Assembly: GCF_024305035.1 (NCBI RefSeq)
Contig: NZ_JAMWZB010000006.1
Coordinates: 98,574-162,573 of the forward strand
Direction: 5' to 3'
Length of the DNA: 64,000 bases
Source: Algoriphagus sp.
GTDB lineage: Bacteria > Bacteroidota > Bacteroidia > Cytophagales > Cyclobacteriaceae
Shown: positions 34,856 through 43,778 of the stretch, piece by piece
Layout: each line of letters opens with the position of its first letter
How positions within the stretch are numbered: the stretch's first letter is position 1
Program-made: the position numbers and the translations under genes
The notes under the pieces: model-generated
Seen by the model: the letters and a program-made list of their open reading frames with translations, nothing else
Database searches by the model: none
What the model was told of the DNA's origin: nothing

Positions 34856-36766
34856 TTAAATTGAAATGGTACCCGATGGACCTATCCGAACGGATCCCTC
34901 TTTGGAGATTTTCTGAAGCACTCCCAAGGTATAGGAATTTTTGGGTATCCGCATGGCATCAAATAAATCACTTTGATTTAACTCCCCCGACTCAGCTAAA
35001 GTTTTCAGGATTTTCTCAATCAATGCTTTTTCTCGACTCTCGGGGTCCTTGTTTTTCTTGGTTTCTACACACCAATCACAATTCCCACAGCTCTCTAAGA
35101 CCTTTTCTCCAAAATACTCCTGAATAAATTGAGTCCTACATATAACATCTTGATTGGCATAAGCTACCATACTTTTGGCCTTTTCGACTGTCAGTTCCCT
35201 GCGCTGAGCGATCCTGCGGATATTCAAGGGCAACTTCGCCGCATCGTATCGAGGGGTCAAAAAAGTGATTTGAGGCTTATCCTTTCGTTTTTGGTAGTCT
35301 AGGACTTCCATTTGTGCCAGTTGATCCAAAAAATGGATCAATTGACCTTCTGGTATATTGAGTGCCTTTGCTAGCTTGGATTCATTGATCACTAAGTATT
35401 CGGTGAAGAGGTTCCCCCCGTAGGTACGCAAAAGAATCTTAATGACTGGGTCCAACTTGGCGTGAGCGATTTGAACTTCGTAAAGCTGCTGGGAATTGAC
35501 CGAAAAATTGATTTTGGAGGGACTATAAAAACGCTCGTTCATTCCAATAAATCCTTCTTCCTCAAGAACCATAAGCGCATAAAAAGTTTCCAAAACACCG
35601 AGATTGTAGGTTTTAGCAAATTCGCCCCACTCGAAATCAAAGCTGCTGAGCATATTACTTCCCACTGCTATTCGGAAATAATTAGCCAAGCACTGATAGA
35701 CTTTTCGAACAAAATCGATCGGCGGATAAACCAGGACCGAACGGCCCAATACCAATTCAAAATCTTCTTCATTGCAAAGCAAAACCGCATAGGATTTTTT
35801 CAAATCTCTACCTGCCCTGCCGGCCTCCTGGTAGTAATTTTCGAGGTTTTCTGGCAAATCTGAATGAATAACCACCCGCACATCCGCTTTGTCTATTCCC
35901 ATTCCAAAAGCATTGGTGCTGACCATTACCCGAATTTGATTGCTCATCCATTCTTCCTGACGTCGTACTCGCTCTACCATGGATAAACCCGCATGATAGG
36001 CACCTGCAGCAATCCCCATCTGATTCAGCACTTTGGCGATCTGATGAGTGGCTTGCCTATTTCGTACATACCAAATTGCCGTTCCCGGAATCCTGTTTAA
36101 AATTTCTTTTCCTTTTTCCAGCTTATCTTTTACCATTCTGACATTGAAACTCAGGTTCTTTCGGGCAAAGCTTTGCCGGAAAATTGCTGGATTACTCAGT
36201 TCCAGTTTTTCCTGAATATCCTTCTCAACCTGGGGGGTGGCTGAGGCCGTCAATGCCAGCACAGTTACTTGAGGATGAAAAGGTCGGATCGCAGCAATTT
36301 CTAAATAAGGAGGACGAAAATCATACCCCCACTGGGAAATGCAATGGGCCTCATCGACTGCGATCAAATTGACTTTCATCTGCTTAAATCGCTCAAGGAA
36401 TAAATCTGATTTTAGTCGCTCAGGGGAAACAAAAAGAAACTTAAAATCCCCATAAATGCAATTATCCAAGGTCCGGTCTATTTCCCGATAATTCATCCCA
36501 GAATAAATCGCCGCAGCTTTGATCCCCCTTTTTCGTAGGTGATCGACTTGATCTTTCATCAGGGCAATCAAAGGACTCACCACCAAACAAATCCCCTCTT
36601 TGACTAATCCAGGAATTTGGTAGCAGAGAGATTTCCCCCCTCCTGTCGGCATCAGAGCAAGCGTATCCTGATCAGCCAAGACCGCCTCGATCACCTCTTT
36701 TTGAACAGGGCGAAAATCATCCCAGCCAAAAAACTGCTTTAATATCTCCCTTGCCTGATTTTCCAC
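34856..36766 (-). CDS. recQ: RecQ-family ATP-dependent DNA helicase
   Basis: A 636-residue 3'-5' helicase: Walker A TGGGKS at 41-46, DEAH at 138-141 (VDEAHCISQWGYDFRPPY), motif III LALTASATP, helicase C-domain with GMGIDKADVRVVIHSD and the QEAGRAGRD motif VI, then an RQC zinc-binding region with cysteines in CRTQFIQEYFGE and CGNCDWC (about 540-565). The remainder (about 566-636) is winged-helix-like; no clear HRDC domain is seen, so it is a RecQ without HRDC or with a weak one. The start is a GTG at 36766 immediately after the stop of the enoyl-CoA hydratase gene. Confidence 0.94.
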   Translation of the reverse strand: MENQAREILKQFFGWDDFRPVQKEVIEAVLADQDTLALMPTGGGKSLCYQIPGLVKEGICLVVSPLIALMKDQVDHLRKRGIKAAAIYSGMNYREIDRTLDNCIYGDFKFLFVSPERLKSDLFLERFKQMKVNLIAVDEAHCISQWGYDFRPPYLEIAAIRPFHPQVTVLALTASATPQVEKDIQEKLELSNPAIFRQSFARKNLSFNVRMVKDKLEKGKEILNRIPGTAIWYVRNRQATHQIAKVLNQMGIAAGAYHAGLSMVERVRRQEEWMSNQIRVMVSTNAFGMGIDKADVRVVIHSDLPENLENYYQEAGRAGRDLKKSYAVLLCNEEDFELVLGRSVLVYPPIDFVRKVYQCLANYFRIAVGSNMLSSFDFEWGEFAKTYNLGVLETFYALMVLEEEGFIGMNERFYSPSKINFSVNSQQLYEVQIAHAKLDPVIKILLRTYGGNLFTEYLVINESKLAKALNIPEGQLIHFLDQLAQMEVLDYQKRKDKPQITFLTPRYDAAKLPLNIRRIAQRRELTVEKAKSMVAYANQDVICRTQFIQEYFGEKVLESCGNCDWCVETKKNKDPESREKALIEKILKTLAESGELNQSDLFDAMRIPKNSYTLGVLQKISKEGSVRIGPSGTISI

Positions 36767-37543
36767 TTACCAATTAATTGTCTCCTTATTCAAGAATGTC
36801 GCAATTCCTTTTTTGCAGTCGGCATGTGAACGAGCCTTCGCATTGATCTCTGCGGCGTTTTCCAAAGCCAGCTTTCGCTCCTTAGCATGAAAGCTACGCA
36901 AAAGTGCCTTAGTTTCCGTCATGGAGTTACCGGAGTTTTGATTGGTTAGTTTGCTGGCAAAATCCAAGACCGATTTCTCCAAAAAATCTGAAGGAACAAC
37001 CGAAGTGATTAATCCCAATTCGGCTGCTTTAGAAGCTGAAATTAGCTCTCCAGAAAGCAACAGTTCCTGTGCTCGGGAAGCCCCAATTTGCTCTTGCAAA
37101 AAGACAGATACCAGCGCAGGAATAAACCCAATGCGAACTTCGGTATAGCCAAAAAGTGCCTCAGGAACTGAAAAAGCAAAATCACAAACGGTCACCAGAC
37201 CGCAACCTCCAGCTAGCGCATGCCCTTGGATTTGGGCAATCACCACTTTTGGGAATTCGTAAATCCGATTAAACATCCGCATCAATTGCTGACTGTCCGA
37301 GCGGTTTTCAGCAGCCGAAAACTGCTGTAAATTCTGCAAATACGAAAGATCAGCTCCTGCACAAAACGCCTTCCCCTCGGATCGAATTCTGACAACTTTG
37401 ACCTGGCTATCCTTCTCAAATTCATCCAATATTTCCAACAATGCCTGAACCAATTCTGGACTCATAGCATTTCGCTTCTCCGGACGGTTGAGTGTGATTG
37501 TTCCAATTCGATTTTTACTAGATTTTAAAACTATATTTCCCAT
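36767..37543 (-). CDS. Enoyl-CoA hydratase/isomerase family protein
   Basis: A 258-residue crotonase-fold protein. The oxyanion-hole segments are visible as FCAGADLSYL (about 60-69) and GHALAGGCGLVT (about 105-116); GYTEVRIGFIPA (about 130-141) carries the first catalytic-region Glu, typical of hydratases such as methylglutaconyl-CoA hydratase or enoyl-CoA hydratase. The specific substrate is not determinable. It is the first gene of the seven-gene run; its stop and the recQ GTG are adjacent bases. A family C-terminal stretch is normal. Confidence 0.9.
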   Translation of the reverse strand: MGNIVLKSSKNRIGTITLNRPEKRNAMSPELVQALLEILDEFEKDSQVKVVRIRSEGKAFCAGADLSYLQNLQQFSAAENRSDSQQLMRMFNRIYEFPKVVIAQIQGHALAGGCGLVTVCDFAFSVPEALFGYTEVRIGFIPALVSVFLQEQIGASRAQELLLSGELISASKAAELGLITSVVPSDFLEKSVLDFASKLTNQNSGNSMTETKALLRSFHAKERKLALENAAEINAKARSHADCKKGIATFLNKETINW

Positions 37544-37960
37544 AGTTAGAAATTTTCTGAGCAGTCAAGTTAGCAGTAGAATGGCCTTTCGCCAAAACTG
37601 ACCCTAAAAAAGAATTCGAAAGGAATTTCTCTTTCCCTTTCACAACACCCTCCCTTTCTTATCCCACTTCCTAAACTTGAGATGGGTTTTTCCTATGTTT
37701 GAATTCCGCGGATTTGTTAAAACTTCGTCCTCCCCTGGAGACTATCTTTTCCCAATGGATAAATGGCTGGGATAATGGGTTAAAAATTAGAGCTGCATTT
37801 ACCACTAGACCTAAACCTGGTCAATAGGTTTCTCATTTATTAGGAGTGAAGTTGATCGAGAGTATCCATACCCCCAAAAACGGCAAAACCTCAGAAAGGA
37901 TTGCCTAAAAACCTCAGCATGAAATTCTTTTAAGCCTAAGGTATTCGAAAGATAAGTCAA
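37544..37960. other. Gene-free stretch upstream of the enoyl-CoA hydratase gene
   Basis: About 420 bases with no convincing gene. A plus-strand frame around 37690-37855 reads coherently for some 40 codons (DLLKLRPPLETIFSQW, RAAFTTRPKPGQ) before a stop and again after it, which may be a gene remnant; no family is recognised and no start is in place. Confidence 0.4.
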
Positions 37961-37984
37961 AAAAATAGCCCCGGATGGGGCTTA
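37961..37984 (-). terminator. Terminator after the outer-membrane beta-barrel gene
   Basis: AGCCCC/GGGGCT (37967-37972 with 37977-37982, GGAT loop) followed on the minus strand by ATTTTTTTGAC, 20 bases beyond the stop of the beta-barrel gene. Confidence 0.8.
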
Positions 37985-38003
37985 AAACTGGCTATGTATT
38001 GAT

Positions 38004-38576
38004 TTAGAATCGGTATCCTAGGCTAAACCCACCGTTTAACTCGATTCGGGTAAAGCGTGCAGAAACCTCATCGCTGAAATTTCGAGCAACACTGACATAG
38101 GGTCCAAAAGCAAAATTAGAAGAAAGCTCCCATTTATATCCTCCACCGACTCCGATCATAAACGAGTTCATATTGGTCGTAATAACTCCCTCTACTCCCG
38201 GCTCTTCAAAATCGCCAAAGCGTAATTTAGCCAAGGGAAAAAGATGGAAGCGTCCATTGAGTCCATTTCCAAAATAAAAATTCATCGCTGCTTGAAGTGA
38301 ATTGGTTTTATACTCTTTCCCGCTTCCTTGGGAGTTAAACCCAAATCGATCATTGATATGAACCTGAAAATCAAGAGAGTGATCATCTGAAAGGTATTTC
38401 TCATATCCAGCTTCAATCGATCCCAGTGCAATCAAATTCAGGAAATTCAATTTAACTTCATTACTAAAGTCTCCACGGGAGGTACTAATGGTGTTCCCAC
38501 TACTAGAGATCACCTGTTGGGCCTGAACAGCTCCCAAACCAAAGATAAAAACGAGTGCAAAAATTATTCTTTTCAT
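38004..38576 (-). CDS. Outer-membrane beta-barrel protein
   Basis: A 190-residue protein with a Sec signal peptide (MKRIIFALVFIFGLGAVQAQ, cleavage after about residue 19-20) and alternating amphipathic strands ending in the aromatic residue Phe (GGFSLGYRF), the classical C-terminal signal for outer-membrane assembly. The length suggests an 8-stranded barrel of the OmpW/OmpA type. The function is unknown. Terminates in a strong hairpin; transcribed alone on the minus strand behind the GNAT and phoH genes, though read-through from them is possible (36-base gap). Confidence 0.8.
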   Translation of the reverse strand: MKRIIFALVFIFGLGAVQAQQVISSSGNTISTSRGDFSNEVKLNFLNLIALGSIEAGYEKYLSDDHSLDFQVHINDRFGFNSQGSGKEYKTNSLQAAMNFYFGNGLNGRFHLFPLAKLRFGDFEEPGVEGVITTNMNSFMIGVGGGYKWELSSNFAFGPYVSVARNFSDEVSARFTRIELNGGFSLGYRF

Positions 38577-38612
38577 ACCTGAGTAAGTTGTTTTACTATT
38601 TTATTTCAAATC

Positions 38613-39047
38613 TTAAGCCAGTTCCATTTTGTAATGTTGGATGGCACATTCCTCAAACATATCCCCAACTTTCTGAAATCCAAATTTGGAATAAAGGGGC
38701 ACCGCCTGAAGCTGAGCGTGGAGATAACGCTTTTTACCTTTTGCTTCAGGGTGGACCATAATATCCCTCAAGACTGCCGTTACCAAGGCCTCCCCCACCC
38801 CCTTACCACGAGCCTCCTTTCTAACTGCAAAACGCTCCATTTTGATTCCATAATCTGTAAATCTCCATCGGGCGGTTCCTACAGGCTTCCCATCCTTTGA
38901 GGCTAAAAAGTGAACAGATTCCCCCTCAAATTCATCGTACTCATCCTCCGGATTTACGCCTTGCTCATCCACAAAAACCTCTCTTCTTATTTTGAAGGCC
39001 AGTTCGAGTCCTTTATTCCCCGTTACTTTTTCTACCAGAAGGCTCAT
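38613..39047 (-). CDS. GNAT family N-acetyltransferase
   Basis: A 144-residue GNAT protein of the YjcF/ElaA-like type. The first strand and helix segment IRREVFVDEQGVNPEDEYDEFE (core VFVDEQGVNPEDEYDEF) is characteristic of this subgroup, and the acetyl-CoA binding motif reads VRKEARGKGVGEALV (about 75-89; core RGKGVG). The end AVPLYSKFGFQKVGDMF is the usual conserved C-terminal region. Substrate unknown. The gene overlaps the end of phoH by 35 bases in another frame, with no nearby alternative ATG, so the two are probably coupled. Confidence 0.85.
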   Translation of the reverse strand: MSLLVEKVTGNKGLELAFKIRREVFVDEQGVNPEDEYDEFEGESVHFLASKDGKPVGTARWRFTDYGIKMERFAVRKEARGKGVGEALVTAVLRDIMVHPEAKGKKRYLHAQLQAVPLYSKFGFQKVGDMFEECAIQHYKMELA

Positions 39048-40005
39048 GTTTTACCAAAGTTTTGTCTGCTTGATTCTTTTCGTAAGCTTCGATGATTGCT
39101 TTGACCAATTTATGACGGATGACATCTTTTCCGCTGAGATTGACGATACCGATACCTTTGACATCTTTGAGAATTCGGAGCGCCTCTGACAAGCCCGATT
39201 TTTGCCTTACCGGTAAATCCACCTGCGTTTGATCTCCAGTTATAATGACCTTGGAATTAGGTCCCATTCGAGTCAAAAACATTTTGATTTGTTCTGAGGT
39301 AGTATTTTGTGCTTCATCCAACAAAACAAAGGCGTCATGAAGCGTCCTTCCTCTCATGTAAGCCAAAGGAGCAATTTCGATCACCCGGGTTTCTTGATAA
39401 TATTTGAGCTTTTCGGGCGGCACCATATCCTGAAGAGCATCATAAATCGGACGCAAATAAGGATCTAATTTTTCCTGAAGGTCCCCCGGTAAAAAGCCAA
39501 GATTTTCTCCTGCCTCCACCGCTGGACGAGTGATGATGATTCGCTTGACTTCCCTGTTTTTCAAAGCCCTTACTGCCAAAGCCACCGCAATATAGGTTTT
39601 CCCCGTTCCTGCTGGACCAAGTGCAAAAACCAAATCATTTTTTACAGCAGCTTCCACAAGTCTACGCTGATTTGCAGATTTGGGCTTAATGACTAGTCCT
39701 TTATTTCCAAAAACAATTACCTGATCACGACTAGCCTCTTGAAAAGGGACTCCCTCCACGTCCAAATATTCCTTCACGGTATCTGGAGTCAGGTGACCAA
39801 AACGATCCACATGCTCGAGCAGCAGATTGATTACATTATTAATCCGAAGGATCTCGGGAGCACCACCTTGAATGCGGATTTCGTTACCCCTAGAGATGAT
39901 TTTGCTTTGGGGGAAAGCCTGAGCTACTTGTCGGATATTTTCATTGGCTTGTCCGAGAAAGTCAGCCAAAGGCACATTTTCCAGTGTAATTACTTTTTCT
40001 ACCAA
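39013..40005 (-). CDS. PhoH family ATPase
   Basis: A 330-residue PhoH-like protein: N-terminal KH-like part (about 15-95), Walker A GPAGTGKT at 130-137, and Walker B-like VLLDEAQNTT near residue 235, with motifs YMRGRTLHDAFVLLDEAQN (core GRTLHDAFVLLDEAQN) and ITGDQTQVDLP. The family is linked to RNA metabolism (YbeZ-type, near ribosome maturation). The start is a TTG at 40005, because the frame is closed by a stop just upstream and no ATG lies within reach. It overlaps the GNAT gene by 35 bases. Confidence 0.92.
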   Translation of the reverse strand: MVEKVITLENVPLADFLGQANENIRQVAQAFPQSKIISRGNEIRIQGGAPEILRINNVINLLLEHVDRFGHLTPDTVKEYLDVEGVPFQEASRDQVIVFGNKGLVIKPKSANQRRLVEAAVKNDLVFALGPAGTGKTYIAVALAVRALKNREVKRIIITRPAVEAGENLGFLPGDLQEKLDPYLRPIYDALQDMVPPEKLKYYQETRVIEIAPLAYMRGRTLHDAFVLLDEAQNTTSEQIKMFLTRMGPNSKVIITGDQTQVDLPVRQKSGLSEALRILKDVKGIGIVNLSGKDVIRHKLVKAIIEAYEKNQADKTLVKHEPSGRKSNGE

Positions 40006-40027
40006 TCTTTTTCTTTAATTAAATATG

Positions 40028-40060
40028 CTTGAATGGGTACGGATAAAATTTCTATTTTTG
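40028..40060 (+). promoter_or_regulatory. Possible promoter of the DUF62 gene
   Basis: TATTTTTG (40053-40060) matches TAnnTTTG; CTTG 21 bases upstream matches three of four -33 bases. It lies 48 bases before the chosen ATG in the divergent gap with phoH. Confidence 0.5.
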
Positions 40061-40108
40061 TCCCTAGCCCCTCTAACAAAAGTACATAATTTTAATCGAC
40101 TTGCTTCT

Positions 40109-40879
40109 ATGGCATTGGTGACATTCCTCTCTGACTTTGGGGAAAAAGACTATTACGTTCCTGCAGTGAAAGCCAAAATGCTGGCAATCAACCCGCAGTT
40201 AAACATTATTGATATTTCCCATCAAATCGACACTTTTGATCTGGCCCATGCAGCCTTTATTCTCAGGTCTACTTTTCGGGATTTCCCAAAAGGTACCGTT
40301 CACCTAGTCGCCATCAATACAACTGGATCTATGACTCAAGGTTATATTGGAGTCAAGCTCGAGGAGCATATTTTTATTGGACCAAATAATGGAATCCTTA
40401 GCTTACTGGCCGATCAAGAACCGGGAATCATGGTGCAATTTGCGGACATTCATGTAAAAGACACCTCATTTCCTAGTAAAGACATCCTTGCTCCTATTGC
40501 TGCAAAAGTAGCGTCAGGAGCGGCTATTCATGATTTTGGTGGCCCTTTGACCAATTTCAGAAAACTAATGCCTCGGAATCCAAAAGCAACACGAGAACAA
40601 ATCATCGGGCATGTTGTCCGAGTGGATCGCTATGGGAATTTGATAACCAATATCCGAAAAGATCTTTTCGAAAAACTCAATCCCGGTAAATTTACCATCG
40701 AATTTGGCCGAGAGTCCGTAGAAAAACTCCATACCGGCTGTGATCAAGTAGAACCCGGTGATTGCTTTGCTTTTTTCAATAGCCTAGACTTGCTAGAAAT
40801 TGGAATTAATCATGGTCACGGCGGTAATTTGCTAGGTTTGAAATTTGATTCGGTCGTATATGTGAATTTTATTCCCTAA
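40109..40879 (+). CDS. SAM hydroxide adenosyltransferase (DUF62)
   Basis: A 256-residue protein of the fluorinase/chlorinase fold family. It begins MALVTFLSDFGEKDYYVPAVKAKM (cut here to MALVTFLSDFGEKDYY), the DUF62 signature, followed by INTTGSMTQGY and FIGPNNGILSLL, and VDRYGNLITNI near residue 175. Most members hydrolyse S-adenosylmethionine to adenosine and methionine with hydroxide as nucleophile; the halogenase variants are rare. The ATG at 40109 is preferred to the frame start at 40025, which lacks the family N-terminus. It diverges from phoH and precedes the monooxygenase gene by three bases. Confidence 0.9.
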   Translation: MALVTFLSDFGEKDYYVPAVKAKMLAINPQLNIIDISHQIDTFDLAHAAFILRSTFRDFPKGTVHLVAINTTGSMTQGYIGVKLEEHIFIGPNNGILSLLADQEPGIMVQFADIHVKDTSFPSKDILAPIAAKVASGAAIHDFGGPLTNFRKLMPRNPKATREQIIGHVVRVDRYGNLITNIRKDLFEKLNPGKFTIEFGRESVEKLHTGCDQVEPGDCFAFFNSLDLLEIGINHGHGGNLLGLKFDSVVYVNFIP

Positions 40880-40882
40880 GGC

Positions 40883-41182
40883 ATGCTGATTAGAATCGTA
40901 CGGATGACTTTTCAACCAGATCGGGTAACCGAGTTTTTGGAAAACTTTGAAAAAAACAAGGCAAAAATACGATCATTCCCCGGTTGTTCTCATTTGGAGC
41001 TTTGGCAAGACGAAAATCAAGAAAATATTTTCTTGACCTATTCCCATTGGGAAAGTGAAAGCACATTAAATCAATACCGTGATTCTGAGCTTTTTAAAAC
41101 CGTTTGGGCATTTACCAAGCCGCTTTTTGCCGAAAAGCCTCAGGCATTCAGCTCAAAAAAATTGCAGGAAGTAGAAAGTTGA
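40883..41182 (+). CDS. Antibiotic biosynthesis monooxygenase (ABM) domain protein
   Basis: A 99-residue ferredoxin-like ABM-domain protein. It begins LIRIVRMTFQPDRVTEFLENFEKN (core RMTFQPDRVTEFLENF) and continues with the dimer-forming strand SHLELWQDENQENIFLTYSHWES. The family includes small monooxygenases and heme-degrading enzymes, and often acts on polyketide or quinone-like substrates. No metal ligand such as a heme-binding His is obvious. It is three bases after the DUF62 gene, so the two form an operon. Confidence 0.85.
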   Translation: MLIRIVRMTFQPDRVTEFLENFEKNKAKIRSFPGCSHLELWQDENQENIFLTYSHWESESTLNQYRDSELFKTVWAFTKPLFAEKPQAFSSKKLQEVES

Positions 41183-41183
41183 G

Positions 41184-41215
41184 TTTGTACGAAAAAAAAT
41201 TTGTATTCATATTTG
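41184..41215 (+). promoter_or_regulatory. Promoter of tRNA-Leu
   Basis: TTTG (41184-41187) and CATATTTG (41208-41215, consensus TAnnTTTG with one mismatch) are exactly 20 bases apart. It leaves about 50 bases of leader before the mature tRNA, normal for processing by RNase P. Confidence 0.7.
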
Positions 41216-41268
41216 CATCCCGTTCGGCAAGGAATGGGAAAGTTTAAGTCCAAAAACTTACTTGAAAT

Positions 41269-41352
41269 GCCCAGGTGGCGGAATTGGTAGACGCGTTGGT
41301 CTCAAACACCAATGAGGTTACACTCGTGCCGGTTCGACTCCGGCCCTGGGTA
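41269..41352 (+). tRNA. tRNA-Leu (anticodon CAA)
   Basis: Cloverleaf of 84 nt. Acceptor stem GCCCAGG/CCTGGGT (G1-U72 wobble), anticodon arm TTGGT-CTCAAAC-ACCAA giving anticodon CAA for codon UUG, a long variable arm typical of Leu, and a T arm GCCGG-TTCGACT-CCGGC. The discriminator base is A at 41352 and CCA is not encoded; it must be added by tRNA nucleotidyltransferase. Confidence 0.95.
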
Positions 41353-41356
41353 CAGG

Positions 41357-41387
41357 AAAGCTCGCTGAAAAGCGGGCTTTTTTTTTT
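41357..41387 (+). terminator. Terminator after tRNA-Leu
   Basis: AAAGCTCGCT pairs with AGCGGGCTTT (one G-U pair) around GAAA and runs into more than eight T. Confidence 0.88.
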
Positions 41388-41504
41388 AGCTTTATCAGAC
41401 CTACCCTCTCAGATTACAGGCTTTTTAGATCAAAACCATGTAATTTGAAAATTTAACTCTTAAATCACATGGTTTTCCAAGCTGTGTGGCGAAAAACGCT
41501 CCCT

Positions 41505-42200
41505 TTACCCCACAAAATACTCTTCCAATTCCCGCATCATTTCAGCTTTTTCGCGAAGGTCACGGATGATTTTGCCTTTCTCCAACAATACGATCCGATC
41601 ACAGATTTCCGTAACATGATTTAAGTCATGGGAGGAAATCAAAAAAGTGATCTGAGATGCCTCTTTTTCTCGAAGGATTAATTTTTTCAAACGCACCTGC
41701 GAACTTGGATCCAAATTCTCAAAAGGCTCATCTAAAAACACCACTTCAGGATTCCCCATCAGGGCAGCGGCAATTCCTACTTTTTTCAGATTCCCTTTTG
41801 AAAGATCACGAATGTACTTTTTCTTCCCTACAATCTCATCATTGAACAATTCAGTAAATCGATCAAGATGAGCCTGTAAATCCGCCTCTGAAAGTCCATA
41901 AATTTTACGAAGCGTCTCAAAATATTCATCCGGTGTCAAATAGCTTAGCAGCATATGTTCATCGAGATACGCTCCAGTGCTCTTCTTCCATTCTTCGGAT
42001 TGACTAACATCAGTTCCACCGATTTCAACCTGACCTGAGGTCGCCCGAACCAGGTCGAGCATTATCCGAAAAAGAGTGGTCTTTCCAGCACCGTTATTGC
42101 CCACCAAACCAAAGCACTCTGATTTGGGGATTTCCAAGTTTTCTACATCAAGAACAACCGCTTCCTTATATTGCTTTTTTAAATTTGTAACTTTAATCAT
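41505..42200 (-). CDS. ABC transporter ATP-binding protein
   Basis: A 231-residue ATPase: Walker A GNNGAGKTT at 34-42, Q-loop, signature RDLSKGNLKKVGIA (LSKGN instead of LSGGQ, as in exporters of the CcmA/NatA type), Walker B VVFLDEPFENLDP, and a His switch SSHDLNH. Its ATG overlaps the stop of the DUF5687 permease by four bases (42197-42200), so ATPase and permease are coupled and form one exporter. Substrate unknown. Confidence 0.93.
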   Translation of the reverse strand: MIKVTNLKKQYKEAVVLDVENLEIPKSECFGLVGNNGAGKTTLFRIMLDLVRATSGQVEIGGTDVSQSEEWKKSTGAYLDEHMLLSYLTPDEYFETLRKIYGLSEADLQAHLDRFTELFNDEIVGKKKYIRDLSKGNLKKVGIAAALMGNPEVVFLDEPFENLDPSSQVRLKKLILREKEASQITFLISSHDLNHVTEICDRIVLLEKGKIIRDLREKAEMMRELEEYFVG

Positions 42201-43687
42201 AGCTCCTGTCTAAAAGATGATGAAATTTCGTATTGATTTTTATATACTCGTTCTACATTAATTTTACTCAGTGGTTTATAAGCCAAAATCCCGATCAATC
42301 CCACTACCGATAGTGCAATCAGCCCTGCGTAATCACTAATCAGCAGCGAAAAAGGCAAGTAAATCACATAGGGTAAAACCATCATAGGGATGACCATCAG
42401 CCACTGGGCAGCTCCCACCCCCTCGTAGTTAAACATCGCCCCCTTGTTCAAATCCATAGGCTTGGGTTTCCAAATTGCCAAATAAATGATAAAATGAATT
42501 AGGACACCTACATTGAACAGGAAGGTGGCCATGTGTATCAGAAGGATATCGATACCAAAATAGACATAAGGAACTGAGGCTAAAAAGCAGACCACAGATA
42601 TCGAGATAAAGAGCAGGTATTTTCCGCGGATAAGTGCCTCTACTCCGTCTTTTCGATTGAGAAAAAAATCAAAACTCGAAGAGTTCCAACTTAAAAAAAG
42701 CTGCCCATACTGAATCATAAATATCCCGGTGATAAATACGCCGACGAAAATAAAAATGGTGGAAATCCCTTCCTCTGAGGTATAAGCTGGATTTGTGTAA
42801 AAAATCAATCCATAGAGAAGAAAAAAGGCTGAAAGCATTAAGTAGGTTCGGCTTTTTTTGTGACGAATGATCAGCTTCCATTCTAAGTTAGCCATCTCAC
42901 CGGCTAGCCCAAATCGCGCAAAAAACCCAATCGACTGGCCCGAGGAACGAACCTCCTCCTGCTCTCCGGCGAGATCTTCCAAGTAGGCATTTTGCACATG
43001 GTAATGAAAACAAAGCCAATAACTAAACCCGAATAACCCTATCAACCCTAACAAAGGCACTGGACTTTGTATCGCATAGTCAAAAACCGGCTTCATGATC
43101 TCTCCGAGATTAAACCAACCCAGGTAATTGGAGCCCGCGCCAAGTACCAAAACAGCTATAACTACCAGCAGTCCAATCGTACTGTCCTCAAATCGTTGCT
43201 TAAACCACAGCATAAACCAATGCAAAATCCAACTGCTCAGGATGATTGCTCCGACCCAACTCCACATCGCTATTGCACCAAATTCTGCTCGTATCACCTG
43301 AAATGCAAAGGGAGTGAATAGCAATAAAGCAATTAGATTAATGGGAGAGATAAAGCTCCTGAGCAATAAAACATGGATGATTCTTCGCTTCCCTATCGGT
43401 AAATGAAGCAAACTCTCCAGATCCACCACTGGAAGGCTTTGTAAGAAATATCGGTAGGTGAATTCGGTTAGGAAGAAAAAAACAAGGTAGCCATTGAGAA
43501 TTCCAAGTGGATCTACTTCCCCGGATAACGTTTTGATAATTTCTTGAAGAAAGATCCCTGCGATCACCACGTAGCTCAGCAAAAGAAGAATAATAAAGCC
43601 AAGGAAAATATTCGTTAGAATACTTTTTGCTCTCGAGGTGGAGCGGAAACTTTTCAGCAGCTGCAATCGGATTAATTGAAAAAACAT
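42197..43687 (-). CDS. ABC-2-like permease, DUF5687 family
   Basis: A 496-residue integral membrane protein with about 12 hydrophobic helices and few charged loops. It begins MFFQLIRLQLLKSFRSTSRAK (core FQLIRLQLLKSFRSTSR), and contains LEWKLIIRHKKSRTYLMLS (core EWKLIIRHKKSRTYL), which separates two membrane halves as in ABC-2 permeases. DUF5687 is common in Bacteroidota and occurs beside ABC ATPases. The ATP-binding partner follows with a four-base overlap. What is transported is not known. Confidence 0.82.
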   Translation of the reverse strand: MFFQLIRLQLLKSFRSTSRAKSILTNIFLGFIILLLLSYVVIAGIFLQEIIKTLSGEVDPLGILNGYLVFFFLTEFTYRYFLQSLPVVDLESLLHLPIGKRRIIHVLLLRSFISPINLIALLLFTPFAFQVIRAEFGAIAMWSWVGAIILSSWILHWFMLWFKQRFEDSTIGLLVVIAVLVLGAGSNYLGWFNLGEIMKPVFDYAIQSPVPLLGLIGLFGFSYWLCFHYHVQNAYLEDLAGEQEEVRSSGQSIGFFARFGLAGEMANLEWKLIIRHKKSRTYLMLSAFFLLYGLIFYTNPAYTSEEGISTIFIFVGVFITGIFMIQYGQLFLSWNSSSFDFFLNRKDGVEALIRGKYLLFISISVVCFLASVPYVYFGIDILLIHMATFLFNVGVLIHFIIYLAIWKPKPMDLNKGAMFNYEGVGAAQWLMVIPMMVLPYVIYLPFSLLISDYAGLIALSVVGLIGILAYKPLSKINVERVYKNQYEISSSFRQEL

Positions 43688-43778
43688 GGCACTAGTTTAA
43701 TTGAGAATTTATAATTGATGTGAAAATAAGGATAAAGCTTACATTTGAATTTAAAAGATCCCAAAAAAAATCGGATAA

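Noticed and set aside
40109..40879. Possibility that the DUF62 protein is a fluorinase or chlorinase
   Set aside because: No halogenase-specific loop insertion was recognised and hydroxide-type members are far more common; the default call is SAM hydrolysis.
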